From Eulemur rufifrons (lineage: Eukaryota; Chordata; Mammalia; Primates; Lemuridae), in NCBI RefSeq assembly GCF_041146395.1, contig NC_090995.1, positions 15,193,501-15,257,500 on the forward strand: 64,000 nt of DNA, given 5' to 3'. The first letter of the stretch is position 1, and each line of letters begins with the position of its first letter. The notes beneath the pieces are model-generated. The model had not been told where the DNA came from, did no database searches, and worked only from the letters and a program-made list of their open reading frames with translations. Made by a program: the position numbers and the translations under genes. Of this stretch, positions 14,752-29,639 are shown one piece after another.

Positions 14752-14972
14752 TAGCTAATACTTACAACCCACTATGCAATAGTCACACATATATCAACTC
14801 ATTTAATCATCAGAATATCCTATAAATTAAGTTCTATTATTACTCAAGTTTTACAGGTGGGTAAACTGAGTCACAAAGACGGTAAGTAACCTGCCCTGTG
14901 AGATGTAGCTGGTAAGTGGAGCCGATAGAATTCAAATTCAGGATGTCTGTTTCCAAAGTCTATGCTCTTAAA
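14752..14972 (-). mobile_element. MIR SINE
   Basis: Good reverse-orientation match to the MIR layout: 'tcatttaatcatcagaatatcctataaattaagt', then 'attattactcaagttttacaggtgggtaaactga', then 'aagtaacctgccc', 'ctggtaagtgg' and 'caaattcaggatgtctgtttcc...tatgctctt'. It is nearly complete and abuts the purine tract. Confidence 0.85.
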
Positions 14973-14979
14973 CTAAAAG

Positions 14980-14982
<3 letters not shown>

Positions 14983-15018
<36 letters not shown>

Positions 15019-15324
15019 GGAAGGAGAAAGAAAGAGAGGGAGGGAAGGAGGGAGGAATGGAGGGAGAAAGGAAAGAGGGGAAGGGGACAAAGGATCGAAG
15101 AAAGCTTTAAAACTTGATTGAAGAAGGGAGGAAGGAGGGAGGAAGGAAGCTTTAAAATTTAAGGAAGGAAGGAAAGAGAAGAAAGAAAGAGAGAAAAAGA
15201 GAGAAAGAAAGGGAGAAAAAAGAAAGACAGAGAGAAAAGAAAGAAAGAAAGAGAAAAAAGAAGGAAGGAAAGGAAAGAGGGAGGGAGAGAGGAAGGGAGG
15301 AAGAGAAAAGAAAGGGGAGGTATG
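14983..15324. repeat. 340-bp purine (GA/GGAA/GAAAG)n tract with an internal duplication
   Basis: The tract starts as pure (GA)n at 14,983-15,012 and becomes mixed (GGAA)n, (GAAA)n and (GGGA)n. Nearly all pyrimidines sit in two islands, 'gctttaaaacttgattgaag' near 15,102 and 'gctttaaaatttaagg' near 15,149. These islands look like copies of each other about 47 bp apart. The 155-aa Ser/Leu/Phe-rich frame on the minus strand is only the pyrimidine strand of this tract. It could form triplex DNA. Confidence 0.95.
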
Positions 15325-16294
15325 TATTGCCTGTGTTATGCAATGGGAAAAATCTGAAAAATGCTCTTGAGGAATGAAAGCAAGTCTTTTCACAACCAGA
15401 ACAGGGTTTTTTGGAGGGAGGGAGGAAAGAGCGGGGTTCGATGCCAATGGGACCCCACTATGAGCTCGGTAAAGGGGGAAGTGACTGCGGATTTAGCTGT
15501 GCCAGCTCCCAGGACCTCCCTTGCAGGAATGCACCTACCTGGACCCCAAAGCTTTCAAACACTACTCCTCCCTGCTGGGGCTTAAGAAGATGTCGAAGGA
15601 TGAGACACCCAGAAACCTAAAATCCAAGCGTGCGGGTACACGGTCACCTGGCCAGGGAGTGGAGGCTGCCTTCCCGCCGGCAGCCCAGACCCTCGCAGAC
15701 AGGCCACACGGCAGGGGCAGCGGGCACAGAAGCAGAAGAGAAACTGTCCACACGTCCACGGGAGAAATGCAGAAGACGGGAAGAACAGACCGTTGCTGAC
15801 CGCGGCAGCAGGTGTTTGGGATGAGAAAAAGTAACTGTAACTCAGCAGCACTGGACCACGTTACCTAGGAACAGAATGTCATGGAGCGATACCTTACTCA
15901 GCGTGAGCTCAAAGGAGCAGCCCACAAAAATAAGCAGAGACATCAGGCATTGCTTTCTGGACTTAGAGCAAGAAATTAAAGCCATCGGAAACTCTGGCAT
16001 CGATGCCTGAGAGCATTGTGGTCTGAAGGAGCTGAGGATTTTTCCTATTTTCTTTTCTTTTCTTTTTTTTTTCTTTGTAACATCGGGCTCCTTTGGGGTA
16101 GCCTTCTCTGGCACTTTTAAAGAGCAGAAGAAACAAATACTTGATCCACATGGCTCTATCTGGAACCTTTTACATATGTATTAGTGCCGGTGTTTTCCAA
16201 TAAAGCTTTCTGATGAGTTATGACCTGCAACTTCTAGATGAAGTGGTGTTTTCATTGTGGTAAGTACATCAGAAGGTTGAGTGTAGTACTAAGA
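15325..16294. other. Unique sequence
   Basis: Unique, moderately GC-rich at 15,400-15,800. Several short frames overlap on both strands without any recognisable protein motif. A pyrimidine run lies at 16,045-16,075. Confidence 0.4.
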
Positions 16295-16505
16295 ATTAAT
16301 ACAGTTACCATTTAGCGAATGCTTACTGCATGCCTGCCAGGCGTGGTATAAGTGCTTTATGTGCGTTAATATTGACAAAAATCCTGAGGGAAGTGCTGTT
16401 ACCCCCATTTAACAGAAGAGAAAGTTGAGACTTAGGTTAAAGAATCCATAAAAGGTAGAGTCAGGATTCCAGCCCAGGTTCGTGTGGCTCCAAAGCCCTT
16501 GCTAT
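16295..16505 (-). mobile_element. MIR SINE
   Basis: Reverse-orientation MIR: 'cttactgcatgcctgccaggcgtggtataagtgcttta', then 'aaaatcctgagggaagtgctgttacccccatttaacagaagagaaa', then 'gtagagtcaggattccagcccaggt...tccaaagcccttgct'. Ancient but nearly full length. Confidence 0.85.
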
Positions 16506-16534
16506 AAAAGATGTTGCCTTCAGAAATGTCATCA

Positions 16535-16883
16535 GGCCGAGCACAATGGCTCACGCCTGTCATCCCAGCACTCTGGGAGGCCGAGGCAAAAGGATCGCTC
16601 GAGGTCAGGAGTTCGAGACCAGCCTGAGCAAGAGTTAGATCTCTACTAAAAAAAGAAAGAAAGAATTTGGACAGCTAAAAATATATATATATAAAAAAAT
16701 TAGCCGGGCATGGTGGCAAATGCCTGTAGTCCCAGCTACTCGGGAGGCTGAGGCAGGAGGATCGCTGGAGCCCAGGAGTCTGAGGTTGCTGTGAGCGAGG
16801 CTGATGCCACAGCACTCTAGCCCGGGCAACAGAGCGACACTCTGTCTCAAAAAAAAAAAAAAGAAAGAAAAAAGAAAAAAAGG
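16535..16883 (+). mobile_element. Alu, strepsirrhine type, 10-bp target duplication
   Basis: Full dimer with a small deletion in the left monomer ('gagttagatctctactaaaa'). A 10-bp duplication, aatgtcatca, lies at 16,525-16,534 and 16,884-16,893. The tail is (A)nG-interrupted. Confidence 0.95.
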
Positions 16884-16893
16884 AATGTCATCA

Positions 16894-18900
16894 GAAATAT
16901 TAAAATAACTGCACTCCAGACAGCAGTCCTGAGGGTGAGCCTCAGCACACCTTTGGCTCAGGACTGCCTGAGCCTTCAGCCTCCAGAACTCTCCAGGGCA
17001 CTAACTACAGCAGTGCAACAAAGGGAGTAATGCCAAGGGCGTCGGACAAGATTTCGGAAGAGCTGGGTTTGTGGCCCGACTCGACTTCTACTTCTTAGTT
17101 CCCTTCACGTGTTCTCACACCTCTGAATCTCAGCTCCTGGGTCTGGGCAAGACGGTGATAAGAGACCTCCTCAACGAGCCTCCCCGTGAGGAGATGAAGT
17201 GAAACAGAGGAAGCACTCCAGAAATGAATTTTTAAACCTGTGCCAATCTGTGATGCTCCTAGATTGTAACAGGTGTGCACAGCCTCGCCACCGTGTCTTC
17301 CCCTTGTCACCGCAGTCCCCCAGACAGCAGCCCCAGGTGTGAGACGCTGCCACAAGAAACATTCTTCAAATGCTAGAAGTTGTGCAGGCTGAGCCTGGGC
17401 AGCATGACCCAGCCCTGGGGCAAAGACAAAAAAAAAAAAGAAAAAAAAGACTCAGGGATTCTTTCAGAGCTCTGTGTTACTTACAGAAGACCAAACGGGA
17501 TGAATATTTCCCAGTTTTCTTAATGCATGTTGTTGGGATGAGCATGTCATGAAGGCATGAGATTCTGTTGCCTTCTCACTACATCGTTACACAAAGTGTA
17601 AACTCTGCGTATGTTTATGAGGTATTCGAAAATACCTAGGCCTACCCAAATGCCATTTTTGCCTCCAATTTCAAAATTATGTCTTCTGTCTTCCCAGAAA
17701 GCCACAAAATCAGGACCCTCACTGGGTCTGGTGGCTTCATTCCCTTTGAAATTGCATTTGAAGGTGGTTTCAGAGACCTCAGATACCTACCGATGTTAAT
17801 TAGGATTTTCCAGGGGTTAATTTTTTTGAATTCGGGCTTCTTTTTGAAAATCTGATAAAAGCCACGGACTATGTCCCCAGATGAAGGATCGTGCACAAAC
17901 ACACACAACTGACTGTTTAGGAACCTGTAGACTCCGTGAAGCCCAGCTATGGGCCCTTCATGGTTTTACGGACCCCAAGACAAGAGCTCGCATGTGCTTT
18001 TGCCGACTAAAACACTACGCTACGTGCTCAGCCAGGGGGGAGGTGAGGACCCACCCCCCATACCACTCACCAAGCCTGTGGTTTCTGCCCAAAGCGGGTG
18101 CTGTCTTCTCACTTGTGCAAAGGTGCCAAGTGGCCACCAGTGGAGTGTGGGGCCAGCTCACGTCACCTCTCAAGCTGAGCTCATCGTGAGGTCTCCTCCC
18201 AACTGAGTCCAGTGACAGTCAACATGGCAGCCTGAAGTCAGCCACGGCGGAGCTATTTACACCACGGAAATCAGCAAACCCCACAGAGTAGGGCCACCCC
18301 CACCGAGACAGCCAGACGCTGAAGACGACCGGCACCCCACTGCCTGTGGGCTGGGAGAGACCCTGAAAACCCCTGCCGTATATAATGAGAGATCGTAAAC
18401 AAAAAGCAGAAAACACGATTTTTAAACCTACATCCTAATTTCCTTGCAGCCTGTCCTGATTTGCTTTTTTAGGTCAAGGGCACGCGGGCCCCGGATGGGT
18501 CTGAGCCCAGATTTAACAGTTAGCAGATGCTGGAGGAGGGAGGCAGAGAGGGCTGCTGGACAAATTGATTCCCGTCCGATCCCAGATGGGGCCAAAGACA
18601 ACACGCAGAGCCATAAACCTGGGGTTTAAAGCATCCTCAGCACCGAAAGCAGTGGCCGCCACAAGCACCATTAAGAAAACAAAACAAATGATGGTCACCT
18701 ATAATTTTTAAGGTAGGGAGTAGGAGGAAGAACTACGGGGGGAAAAAATAAATCTGAAGACCCGTCACTCCTTATAAGACGGCAAGGAAGAACAGCCCAG
18801 CCCGTAGCAGGGACAAATTGTCGTGCAGTAATGTCAGATGTCTTCCGTAGGCTTTTTGAAGAATGGCTCTTCACAGCTGAACTCTGTCCAGAGCTAAGAT
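16894..18900. other. Unique sequence with several small open frames
   Basis: Mostly unique sequence of medium GC. 'cctgggcagcatgaccca' followed by an A-rich run at 17,395-17,450 may be a decayed 7SL-derived tail, but it is too weak to call. The 102-aa frame at 17,881-18,189 and its neighbours in other frames show no recognisable domain. Confidence 0.35.
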
Positions 18901-18939
18901 ATTCTCTTAACAAGGAAGAAAAAAAAAGGCAGGTCAAAC

Positions 18940-19250
18940 GATTGATTCCATTTTTGAATTACAGAGGGCTATTGATTTTTCATTAAGGTGCCCGTGCTGC
19001 TCGCAAGAGCCAGGAGAGAGCGGGGAAAGTAATTCATTGATCGGAGCGGAAGGCCATGTTCACGTATTGGCTTCCTGCCACCTCCCATTATTCCCGGTTC
19101 TAAATGTATATCGAAGCCAGTTTATTTTCATCATTGCCACCGGTCGTCAGAAACGTCTCCTGGTTACTATTGGTCTGATCATCCTTTGCTCACAATGGTA
19201 ATGAGAGATAATAGCCACTGTGATCCTGGATTCGTGGACACTATTCACCG
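18940..19250. promoter_or_regulatory. Candidate conserved regulatory block
   Basis: Repeat-free and motif-dense: 'gctattgatttttcattaagg', 'aaagtaattcattgatcgg', 'cctcccattattcccgg', 'ccagtttattttcatcattg' and 'ctttgctcacaatggtaatgagagataa'. These resemble homeodomain (ATTGAT, TAATTC), forkhead and SOX (ACAATGG) sites. The evidence is motif texture only, with no alignment available. Confidence 0.3.
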
Positions 19251-19408
19251 GACGACAGCTTTGCAAAGCTCTAGTCAAGGGTCTGCAAACACCTTCGTAG
19301 TCTCAAAGACATAAGTAGTCTGAGGATTTTTTTTTTAATATATTTAAACTAAAAAAAAAAAACTGTACTGTTTTCATCATAATTTCATGCATTTAAAAAT
19401 TAAAAAAG

Positions 19409-19521
19409 GGCTGGGCACGGTGGCTCACGCCTGTAATCCTGACACTTGGGAGGCCGAGGCAGGAGGATCACTTGAGCTCAGGAGTTCGAGACCAGCCTGA
19501 GCAAGAGCGAGACCCCATCTT

Positions 19522-19550
<29 letters not shown>
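19409..19550 (+). mobile_element. Alu left-monomer insertion
   Basis: Only the left monomer is present, from 'ggctgggcacgg' to 'agcgagaccccatctt', followed directly by an A-rich tail. A 12-bp A-rich flanking repeat (aaaattaaaaaa) lies at about 19,396-19,407 and 19,551-19,562. So it inserted as a monomer rather than losing its right half later, although A-rich sites make the duplication less certain. Confidence 0.85.
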
Positions 19551-19553
<3 letters not shown>

Positions 19554-19794
19554 ATTAAAAAACTTTCCTGGAAGATGCATGGTTTTGACCTGTCGCTGAC
19601 GGTAACGTTAGGGATTTAGGAAGTTCAGGACACCCACCCAAACCAGGCAAGGTGTGTCTACACCAAGCCACCGTACACCAAGCCAGACACCCTCAAGCAC
19701 ACTCAGAATAAATCAGACATTCCACTTTGCACCCTGAGTTCATTCGTGGAAACAACCTTGAATCAGTCTGTGCATTTTGACTCACACGTGAATC

Positions 19795-19925
19795 CTTTAT
19801 TAGCAAACTGAGGTCTCAAAAGACTGACTGGCTCAGGGTCACCCAGCAAAATGTCCCAGTGGGGCCTAGGATTCAGTTTCCCCGGCGTCCCAATCGCTGC
19901 GTGTCCCACAATGCCATGCTGCCAT
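19795..19925 (-). mobile_element. MIR fragment
   Basis: 'tagcaaactgaggtctcaaaagactgactggctcagggtcacccagca' is the reverse of the MIR core, followed by a decayed 'ggcctaggattcag' segment. Confidence 0.55.
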
Positions 19926-20204
19926 TCTAATAATCTATAATTGCATTTAGGATAATATTTATAATGTATAAAACCAGAAGCTCATAGTGACTTCAATATC
20001 AAACCCTGAAAACGCTGCTTTGATCCTTCTTTCCCCCACCCCATATAGGAGCGTATTTCCCATCAGGTTCTGCCTCAGACCTCGGTAAATTAATCAGCTC
20101 CCCACATTATACAAGTGCCCACTGGCCCCCTATGGGTTCCCGATCCCAATCCCTCCAGATCTGCCCAGGGGCTCGTGAACGTCGACTCTTCCGAATGGAT
20201 TTTC

Positions 20205-20348
20205 CCAACACTCTGCGAGAGATGGGAAGAATTCTCCCATTTTACAGATGATTTGGCCGAGGCTACGTGGGAGTAATTTGCATAGCCTGGATTAAGAATC
20301 AGGCTGCCTCGCTGATGAAGGGTTTTTTCCTACTACACGACAGCTCCC
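20205..20348 (-). mobile_element. MIR fragment
   Basis: 'gaattctcccattttacagatgatttggccgagg' then 'tggattaagaatcaggctgcc' and 'tactacacgacagctccctc' follow the reverse MIR order. Confidence 0.6.
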
Positions 20349-20589
20349 TCTGGTGCTGAAATTAACAGGAAGCCCTATTAGAAACGACCATGAAAAACTA
20401 TTTAAAAGATGTATACCACCAGTAAGTTGAGCTAGAAAATGTAACAGAAAAAATTATCTTACTCAAAGTAGCATTCGGGAACAGAAAATGTCTGTGAATA
20501 ACCATGACAAAAATATAGGTGGAATTCATACGACTAAAAATAGACAACTGCACTGAAAAAATATAAATAAGATCCAACTAAATGAAAAG

Positions 20590-20875
20590 ATGCAAAATAC
20601 ATTAAATGTGTCCAGGCTTTCCAGTGGAATGTTTTGGGAAAAGAGTGATAACATTATTCTAAAATTCCCCTGGATGATCAGGCAACACAAACAAAAGATA
20701 TTTTGAAAAATAAAATCAATGAAGGGGCATTCACTCTATCAAATATCAAAATATAATTTAAAACTTTAGTATTTAAAAACAAGTTGAGAACCTGTGCAAA
20801 AGTCTGTACCAAAACATCACATGTACCCTATAAATATATGTAACTATTATGTATGCATAATTAAAAATGAATAGA
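20590..20875 (+). mobile_element. Old L1 3' end fragment
   Basis: Diverged ORF2-like sequence ('ggcattcactctatcaaatatcaaaatataat...aactttagta') is followed by a typical L1 tail: 'atcacatgtaccctataaatatatg' and 'attatgtatgcataattaaaaa'. No coding capacity. Confidence 0.6.
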
Positions 20876-20879
20876 TTTT

Positions 20880-22066
<1,187 letters not shown>

Positions 22067-22079
22067 GCCTCTAAGATAC

Positions 22080-22480
22080 TACTATAAACCATTCAATAGT
22101 AAAATTCAACACTTTCACTAGAAATTCCAATATTTTCCTATTTGCTTTCCTGGGCATACTTGGGTGTTCAAAGCAATTTGCTAACAAAGTATCTATTGCC
22201 GTTAGACACAGTAAGTTAGCCTGTAATTAGGAGGCAGAGGACCTCCCCAGGCTTAATTGGGGATGCCTGGCTCTGATGATCTGCCTTCTAGATGACAGAA
22301 AGCAACCCGCGTCAGGGGAGAAGTTCGGGATGTCAACCGGTAGAATACACACAATACCTGTGTAATGGCCATCAATCCATCATCAGCCGCTTGTTCATGA
22401 TGACTTTGTCTACTGTTTGTTCATTAGTTTCTCATGCACAAACACTGCAGACAGGTAGCAAATCAAAATAAATGCCGGCT
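22080..22480. promoter_or_regulatory. Candidate conserved regulatory block
   Basis: Repeat-free, with 'tgcctgtaattaggagg'-like and 'ggcttaattgggg' homeodomain-type strings, then 'gtgtaatggccatcaatccatcatcagcc' and 'tgactttgtctactgtttgttcattag'. The motif texture resembles a conserved enhancer; conservation is untested. Confidence 0.25.
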
Positions 22481-22499
22481 AGGAAAGCATAGGAGGGAC

Positions 22500-24368
<1,869 letters not shown>

Positions 24369-24544
24369 ACAGATATATGTATCTATATGGCACAAGCTTG
24401 CTTTCTTTTTTAACTTTCTTATGTGTGGATATCTTTTTTCTTTCACCAAATAATAAATGCCATCTCATATATACCATACTTTTTAGATACTCACACAGTG
24501 TCTGACATATCAAAAGTGCTCAACAAAAATTTTTACATATTCAT

Positions 24545-24705
24545 GTGCCAAATATTTATTGAGCAACTATTATGTAGCAACCCCTGACCTGGGCACCAGG
24601 AACACAGCACTCAAGACACGGTCTGTCCCTGTGGAATTTATCATCTGGAAGACGAGACTTGCAGCAAATATTTGCTGACTATTCACTCACCGAATATTTG
24701 CTGAG
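24545..24705 (-). mobile_element. L2-like 3' end fragment
   Basis: 'caaatatttattgagcaactattatgtagca' then 'gacctgggcaccaggaacacagcactcaag' is the reverse of the well-known L2 3' terminus. A forward-oriented fragment ('acacagtgtctgacatatcaaaagtgctcaac', 24,493-24,530) abuts it. Confidence 0.5.
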
Positions 24706-24857
24706 CATTTACTTGTGAGTCAAGAACAAATAATCACCCAATATTTCTATATTTACAGTTGTTATCACTGTTGAATAAAGTAAATAATGCGCCACCAGTT
24801 CACATACGTGATGTGATAACAGCAGGTCTTTATGAAATCGATCAAGAAATGCTTATT

Positions 24858-25209
<352 letters not shown>

Positions 25210-25529
25210 TTACCAGGTGTGTAAATGACTTGAAGAATATTACAGTGGCTGTTGGTACACACCTTGCTGAAACCCCTACCAAGGTGTCTCATCAAAGGCG
25301 CAGCAAGAGAAACAATATCACTTCCAGCTCCTATTTTCAGACACTGCGTGGGAAGCGGATCCGCCCAGCCCTGAGATACATCCAGCTCAACGGGGGAGAG
25401 GCTGGGCCGAGGGCAGGTCCCTGCAGATATAAAATATGATTCTAAAGTGAGCTAAACTGCTTCTAATAAAGACCTTCTATTAATAACCCCTCTGCACGTG
25501 ACGGATCACATCAGTGGGACAAATAAAAA

Positions 25530-25850
25530 GATGTCCTCGTGACTCAGAGGTGCTGGTTCTTGTCTCCCAGGGATCGCAAAGGAGGGACCGGGCCTCCCTC
25601 ACCTGCCTCTTTCATCCCTCGCACAGGTGGGGAAGGAGAGTCCGGGAAAAGCAAACCCATCGCGGCCGGGCTGCTCTCCCAGGGGGGGGGTGCGAGCCCG
25701 CGGGCCTGGCTAATCCGCCCACCAGCCGAGCGCTGGCAGACGGCTGAGCCGGGACATTCTGTGCCAGAGCACAGAAATCACAAAAGCGAAGCGGAGAAAA
25801 ATGCGAACACTGCCCTCCTTTTTCACCCTGGTCTAGCCTCCAGTCTCCCC
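25530..25850. other. GC-rich unique stretch
   Basis: Locally GC-rich with a G9 run at 25,682-25,690 and several CpGs. The overlapping frames of 77 and 155 aa have no recognised domain. It could be a small CpG-rich regulatory segment adjoining the block to its right. Confidence 0.3.
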
Positions 25851-25959
25851 AAGTGGGGTCTTCAATCCCCCCACCCCCCTGAAGACATTAAACAGGACGC
25901 GGCAATGAGATCAGCCTGCCCACCCCTGAGCCTGCCCACGGACACGGGCCGGATGGGGC

Positions 25960-26395
25960 CGTCAGGTTTCTTTGAGCTCATCTCACACGCAGCCAACTGC
26001 ATATAAATTTCCCTCTATCTCATCAAGCTCTCACTGTTTGGCCTCCTCTGACTGATATTGGCTCATCATACTTAATCTAGGGTGAAATTTCCTCGTCTGA
26101 GCTAAATTACTCGCAGCCATCAAGAGAAGCGATATTTATTTTTCGTGGTGCTAATGACCTGTCCCCCAGACCCACCCACTGATGGTTATTTACTGGGGCC
26201 CAGATGCCGGGGCTCAGAATGAGCGCCCGTGTCGGCAGGTGCCGGCCCTCGTCCGCGCGGTGATTGAATTGGAGCGATCCCATTGACATTGACTCCGTGA
26301 CTTTTAAGGCCATTACCCTCAGCCAGAGAGGAACCTCTCATCACGGCCGTGACAGTGACAGCTGATTAGCGACAAATTACAAGCGGGACGGTGCC
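25960..26395. promoter_or_regulatory. Best candidate for a conserved developmental enhancer in the window
   Basis: Repeat-free, balanced composition and dense in short factor-like sites. The clearest cluster is at 26,345-26,380: two adjacent TGACAG cores (MEIS/TGIF type), then 'gctgattag' and 'acaaattac' (homeodomain type). Earlier there are 'gatatttatttttcgtggtgctaatgac' (26,130-26,158, forkhead-like and homeodomain-like), 'tactcgcagccatcaa', and 'ggtgattgaattgg' (26,260). No frame is coding. This is the texture of deeply conserved non-coding elements near developmental regulators, but it is inferred without alignment. Confidence 0.4.
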
Positions 26396-28383
26396 GGGGC
26401 TTGGCTGGGCAGGGCAGGACCCGGGGCCGGGTGAGCGGTGAGGGGAGAGAGAGCAGGAGGAAGAGAGACGAGGAGGAAGGGAGGAGGCAGAAGGAAAACA
26501 TCACACATTCTTCTCCTTTCCCTGTGTTGTCTGATCAACTTCTGGCTACAGCCTTCGTGAATATTTATATTTTACGTCTATCCACTGAAACACAGAGATT
26601 CATATATATCCACAGACACTCACGGCTCGACACGTAAACCTGGAACGGGCAAGAACTCGTATCTAGTGAATTCAGGTTATATAAAGGGACATGACATTTA
26701 AGAAAATAATAATCCATGGGCTATTCAGACAGAAAGAATCTTCAACTAAATAAGGCAAATCATCATTTTTCGTCTTTTCGTATATTTGAAATGGCGCCGA
26801 CAGAAAAACAGTCTTTCGGAGTTTATTTTAAAATTGTTTTTATAGCCCCCCAAATTAAGCAGACGAGTATGTATATTGGTGCTTGAAGAACGCAAACATG
26901 AAGTTCTAAGTATGATCTTAAACCAAAGCTCATCTTAAAAATCCAGTCAGCTTCTCAGACTGTCCATGTAATAGACTTTTAAATCAAAGCTCTTTTGGAT
27001 TTTTAACTTAAAAATGAGAATGAAAAATGATTTCCTGAACACTCAAGTCGAAAGCATTTTTTCTTTGTTCTGCATTAGGGCTCGTGGATTGGCTTGGGCT
27101 GTTTTGTGGTTGTTCACGTGATTCAAGATCTTCATACGACGCAGAGTGTGAAAGTCTGATTGAGATTTACAGGCAACATGGGATTTTGAAAAATATAAGC
27201 TGAGGACACCAAACAACACTGATGCTGATTTTTCAGCCTGGACACTCATGCCTCAGTGGCAGCTGGACAAACGCTCCCATTCCAGGCCACAAACAGAACA
27301 CGCAGAGCCCGGGGCAGCAGCAGCCGTTATGAGGCCAAGAGGCCTGGCTGGCCGCCTTCTCCCGGCCAGACCACAGCTACCCAAATGGCGACAGCGGCCA
27401 CGGCCAGTCTGCCGAGACGACCACCAGCACCCACCCGCCCGTGCAATGCAAGGCGTTGTTTAAAAAAATCAAGGAAAAAAATTACAGTATCCCCCTATCT
27501 CTCAATTTCCATAATCAATCTCTCCTCTTTCAACCCTTCCTCCTACCACAACCGTTGGCCACCTTGACGTCCCATAATACTTTCTTAGAGGCACCTCCCA
27601 CCTGCCTGGGGACCACTCCCAACACATCTGGTAGGAAACATGGCAGAATATTTTTTTGTCAAAAATAGAGCAAAATATAACGCCTCTTACAAGATACCAG
27701 GTGCACCGTGGAAACGACCAAAATCCCAGCAGCCGGAAGAGCTGGGTGTGCACAGTCCTCCCGCTCTGCGGTCAGCGAAGTCAGATCAGAAGCCTCACGC
27801 CATCTGCGAATGCTACAAACCAAGACGTATTTTATGTTTCGCTTTGCTCGGTTTTCCCAGAGAGCCGGTCGTTCGGCCATTCTCAGAACACGACCGCGTG
27901 TGATACTCTCTGTCGTTCAGAAACACGTTCGAATGCTGGGGCAAGACCAGCCCCCAGGGGGTTGGGGAGGGGGGGTGGAGAGAAATACAACCCCGCACTG
28001 GGCTTTTCTATCTTCCTGCTGATAAATCTTCACCGGGAGGGTCCACGGCAGATGGGCCCATTTAGGACTAATAGCCAAGAGGGCACGAAGCCTGCTTTAT
28101 GAGTAAGCACTATTACACACGCACCCATGGTGGAATCAATAAATACTTAATAATCATGCTCTTATATTAATCAAAGACAAAATTGACTCGCAGCAGGCTT
28201 TAGTTTGTCGCATATTTGAAAGGGGCCTTTCCTGTTGGAATGAGAACGTTCAACATCTTCAAACGAAAAACACAACCTCAGCTACCTCTTGGCAATAAAG
28301 AAAGCTGATGGATCCACTGATCTTTTTGAAAATGCATGAAGTCATGATGAGAAATCTTTTGTTCATAGTGAAACACAGAAAAC
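26396..28383. other. Unique sequence, partly GC-rich
   Basis: A purine-rich run (GGGAGAGAGAG...) lies at 26,440-26,490. GC-rich patches lie at 27,290-27,440 and 27,940-27,990 with a G-run. Several short frames overlap in different phases. I recognise no domain or RNA. Confidence 0.35.
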
Positions 28384-28716
28384 TTTTTTTTTTTGAGACA
28401 GAGTCTCACTCTGTCACCCGGGCTAGAGTGAGTGCCGTGGCATCAGCCTCGCTCACAGTAACCTCAAACTCCTGGGCTCAAGCGATCCTCCTGCCTCAGC
28501 CTCCCGAGTAGCTGGGACTACAGGCATGCGCCACCATACCCGGCTAATTTTTTCTATATATATTTTTAGTTGTCCACATAATTTCTTTCTATTTTTTTGG
28601 TAGAGAGGGGGTCTCGCTCTTGCTCAGGCTGGTCTCGAACTCCTGAGCTCAAACGATCCACCCGCCTCGGCCTCCCAGAGTGCCGGGATGACAGGCGTGA
28701 GCCACCGCGCCCGGCC
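28384..28716 (-). mobile_element. Alu, strepsirrhine type, reverse orientation
   Basis: Full reverse dimer, from a T11 run to 'gagccaccgcgcccggcc'. The left part has 'agagtgagtgccgtgg' (the ctca insertion variant). No clear target duplication. Confidence 0.95.
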
Positions 28717-28824
28717 CACACAGCTCTTTTGAACCTTGCATGTACAAGGGTTTACTGTCTACATCCCCTTCCTTCAGCCTCTCCGAATCACATGACCCGC
28801 CTCTGAGGAATCAAAATTGCAGCT

Positions 28825-29182
28825 GCTGGGTTCGAATGTGTACCCCAAGAATTATGTGTTGAAAACGTAATCCCCAATGCAACGGCACGGGGAGGTGGGG
28901 ACTGGGGAGAAGTAATTAGGCCACGAGGGCAGGAGTGAGATCCTTATAAAATCACGAGTTCGGCCCCCTTCGGTCCCTTTCTCTCTCGCCCTCTCTTTGC
29001 CTCTCTGCCGCGTGGTGTCTTCTTCCAGGGGAGGCTGCAGCAAGAAGGCCTTTGGCAGATGCCGGCAGCTTGAGGTGGGACTTCCCAGCCCCTCAACTGC
29101 AAGCCAGTCGATTTCTGTGCATTTCACAGCACCCGGGCTCTGGTGTTCTGTTATAGGAGCACAGAACAGCCTAAGACAACAG
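28825..29182 (+). mobile_element. MLT1-type LTR (ERVL-MaLR)
   Basis: The MLT1 landmarks appear in order: 'gaatgtgtaccccaagaattatgtgttgaaaacgtaatcccc', 'gggaggtgggg', 'agtaattaggccacgagggc', 'atccttataaaa' (promoter-like TATA region), 'cttcccagcccctcaactg', 'gttctgttataggagcacagaacagcctaagaca'. It is a solo, decayed LTR with no internal coding region. The open frames over it are accidental. Confidence 0.8.
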
Positions 29183-29445
29183 CTGACACTTACAAGGATC
29201 AGCAAACCCAGTGGGGCCAGAGGCACCTATCCGAGTCCAGGTCTGAAACCAGAGAAAGAGAAAAGCAGGTGCAGGTGAGTCAAGAGGAAGACGAAGGCGG
29301 TTTCAAAGCGGAGCCCTAGAGTGTCCATGTATCCATAAGCCTGCAGGGAACACAGAGACTGGGTCAGCCCAGCCTACAGAGACTTCTGTGTCCACAGAAG
29401 TCAAGTGCATTAGAAATTGCGTGATATCAGTAACTATTTATTAGC

Positions 29446-29637
29446 AGTGTGATCCTGGGCAAGCTACTCAACCTCTCTGAACCTCAGTCTCTTCACCTGG
29501 AAAACATGGGGTCAATCGTCGTATCTACCCAACAGATTTGCTGTAAGCACTGAGATGATGTACATGAAGAGCCGAGGTCATTACCTGGCACATGCTAAGT
29601 GTTTAATAATGGTGATTATTATTACTATTACTATTTA
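29446..29637 (+). mobile_element. MIR SINE
   Basis: Textbook MIR core: 'gtgatcctgggcaagctactcaacctctctgaacctcagtctcttcacctg', then 'gctgtaagcactgagatgatgtacatgaagagc', 'ttacctggcacatgctaagtgtttaataatgg', ending in an (ATT)n tail. Confidence 0.9.
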
Positions 29638-29639
29638 GC

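Noticed and set aside
14980..15447. 155-aa Ser/Leu/Phe-rich frame, membrane-protein-like
   Set aside because: It is the pyrimidine strand of a GA-rich simple repeat.
17370..17450. Small SINE or tRNA-derived tail
   Set aside because: Only a short 'cctgggcagcatgaccca' string and an A-run. Too little to assign.
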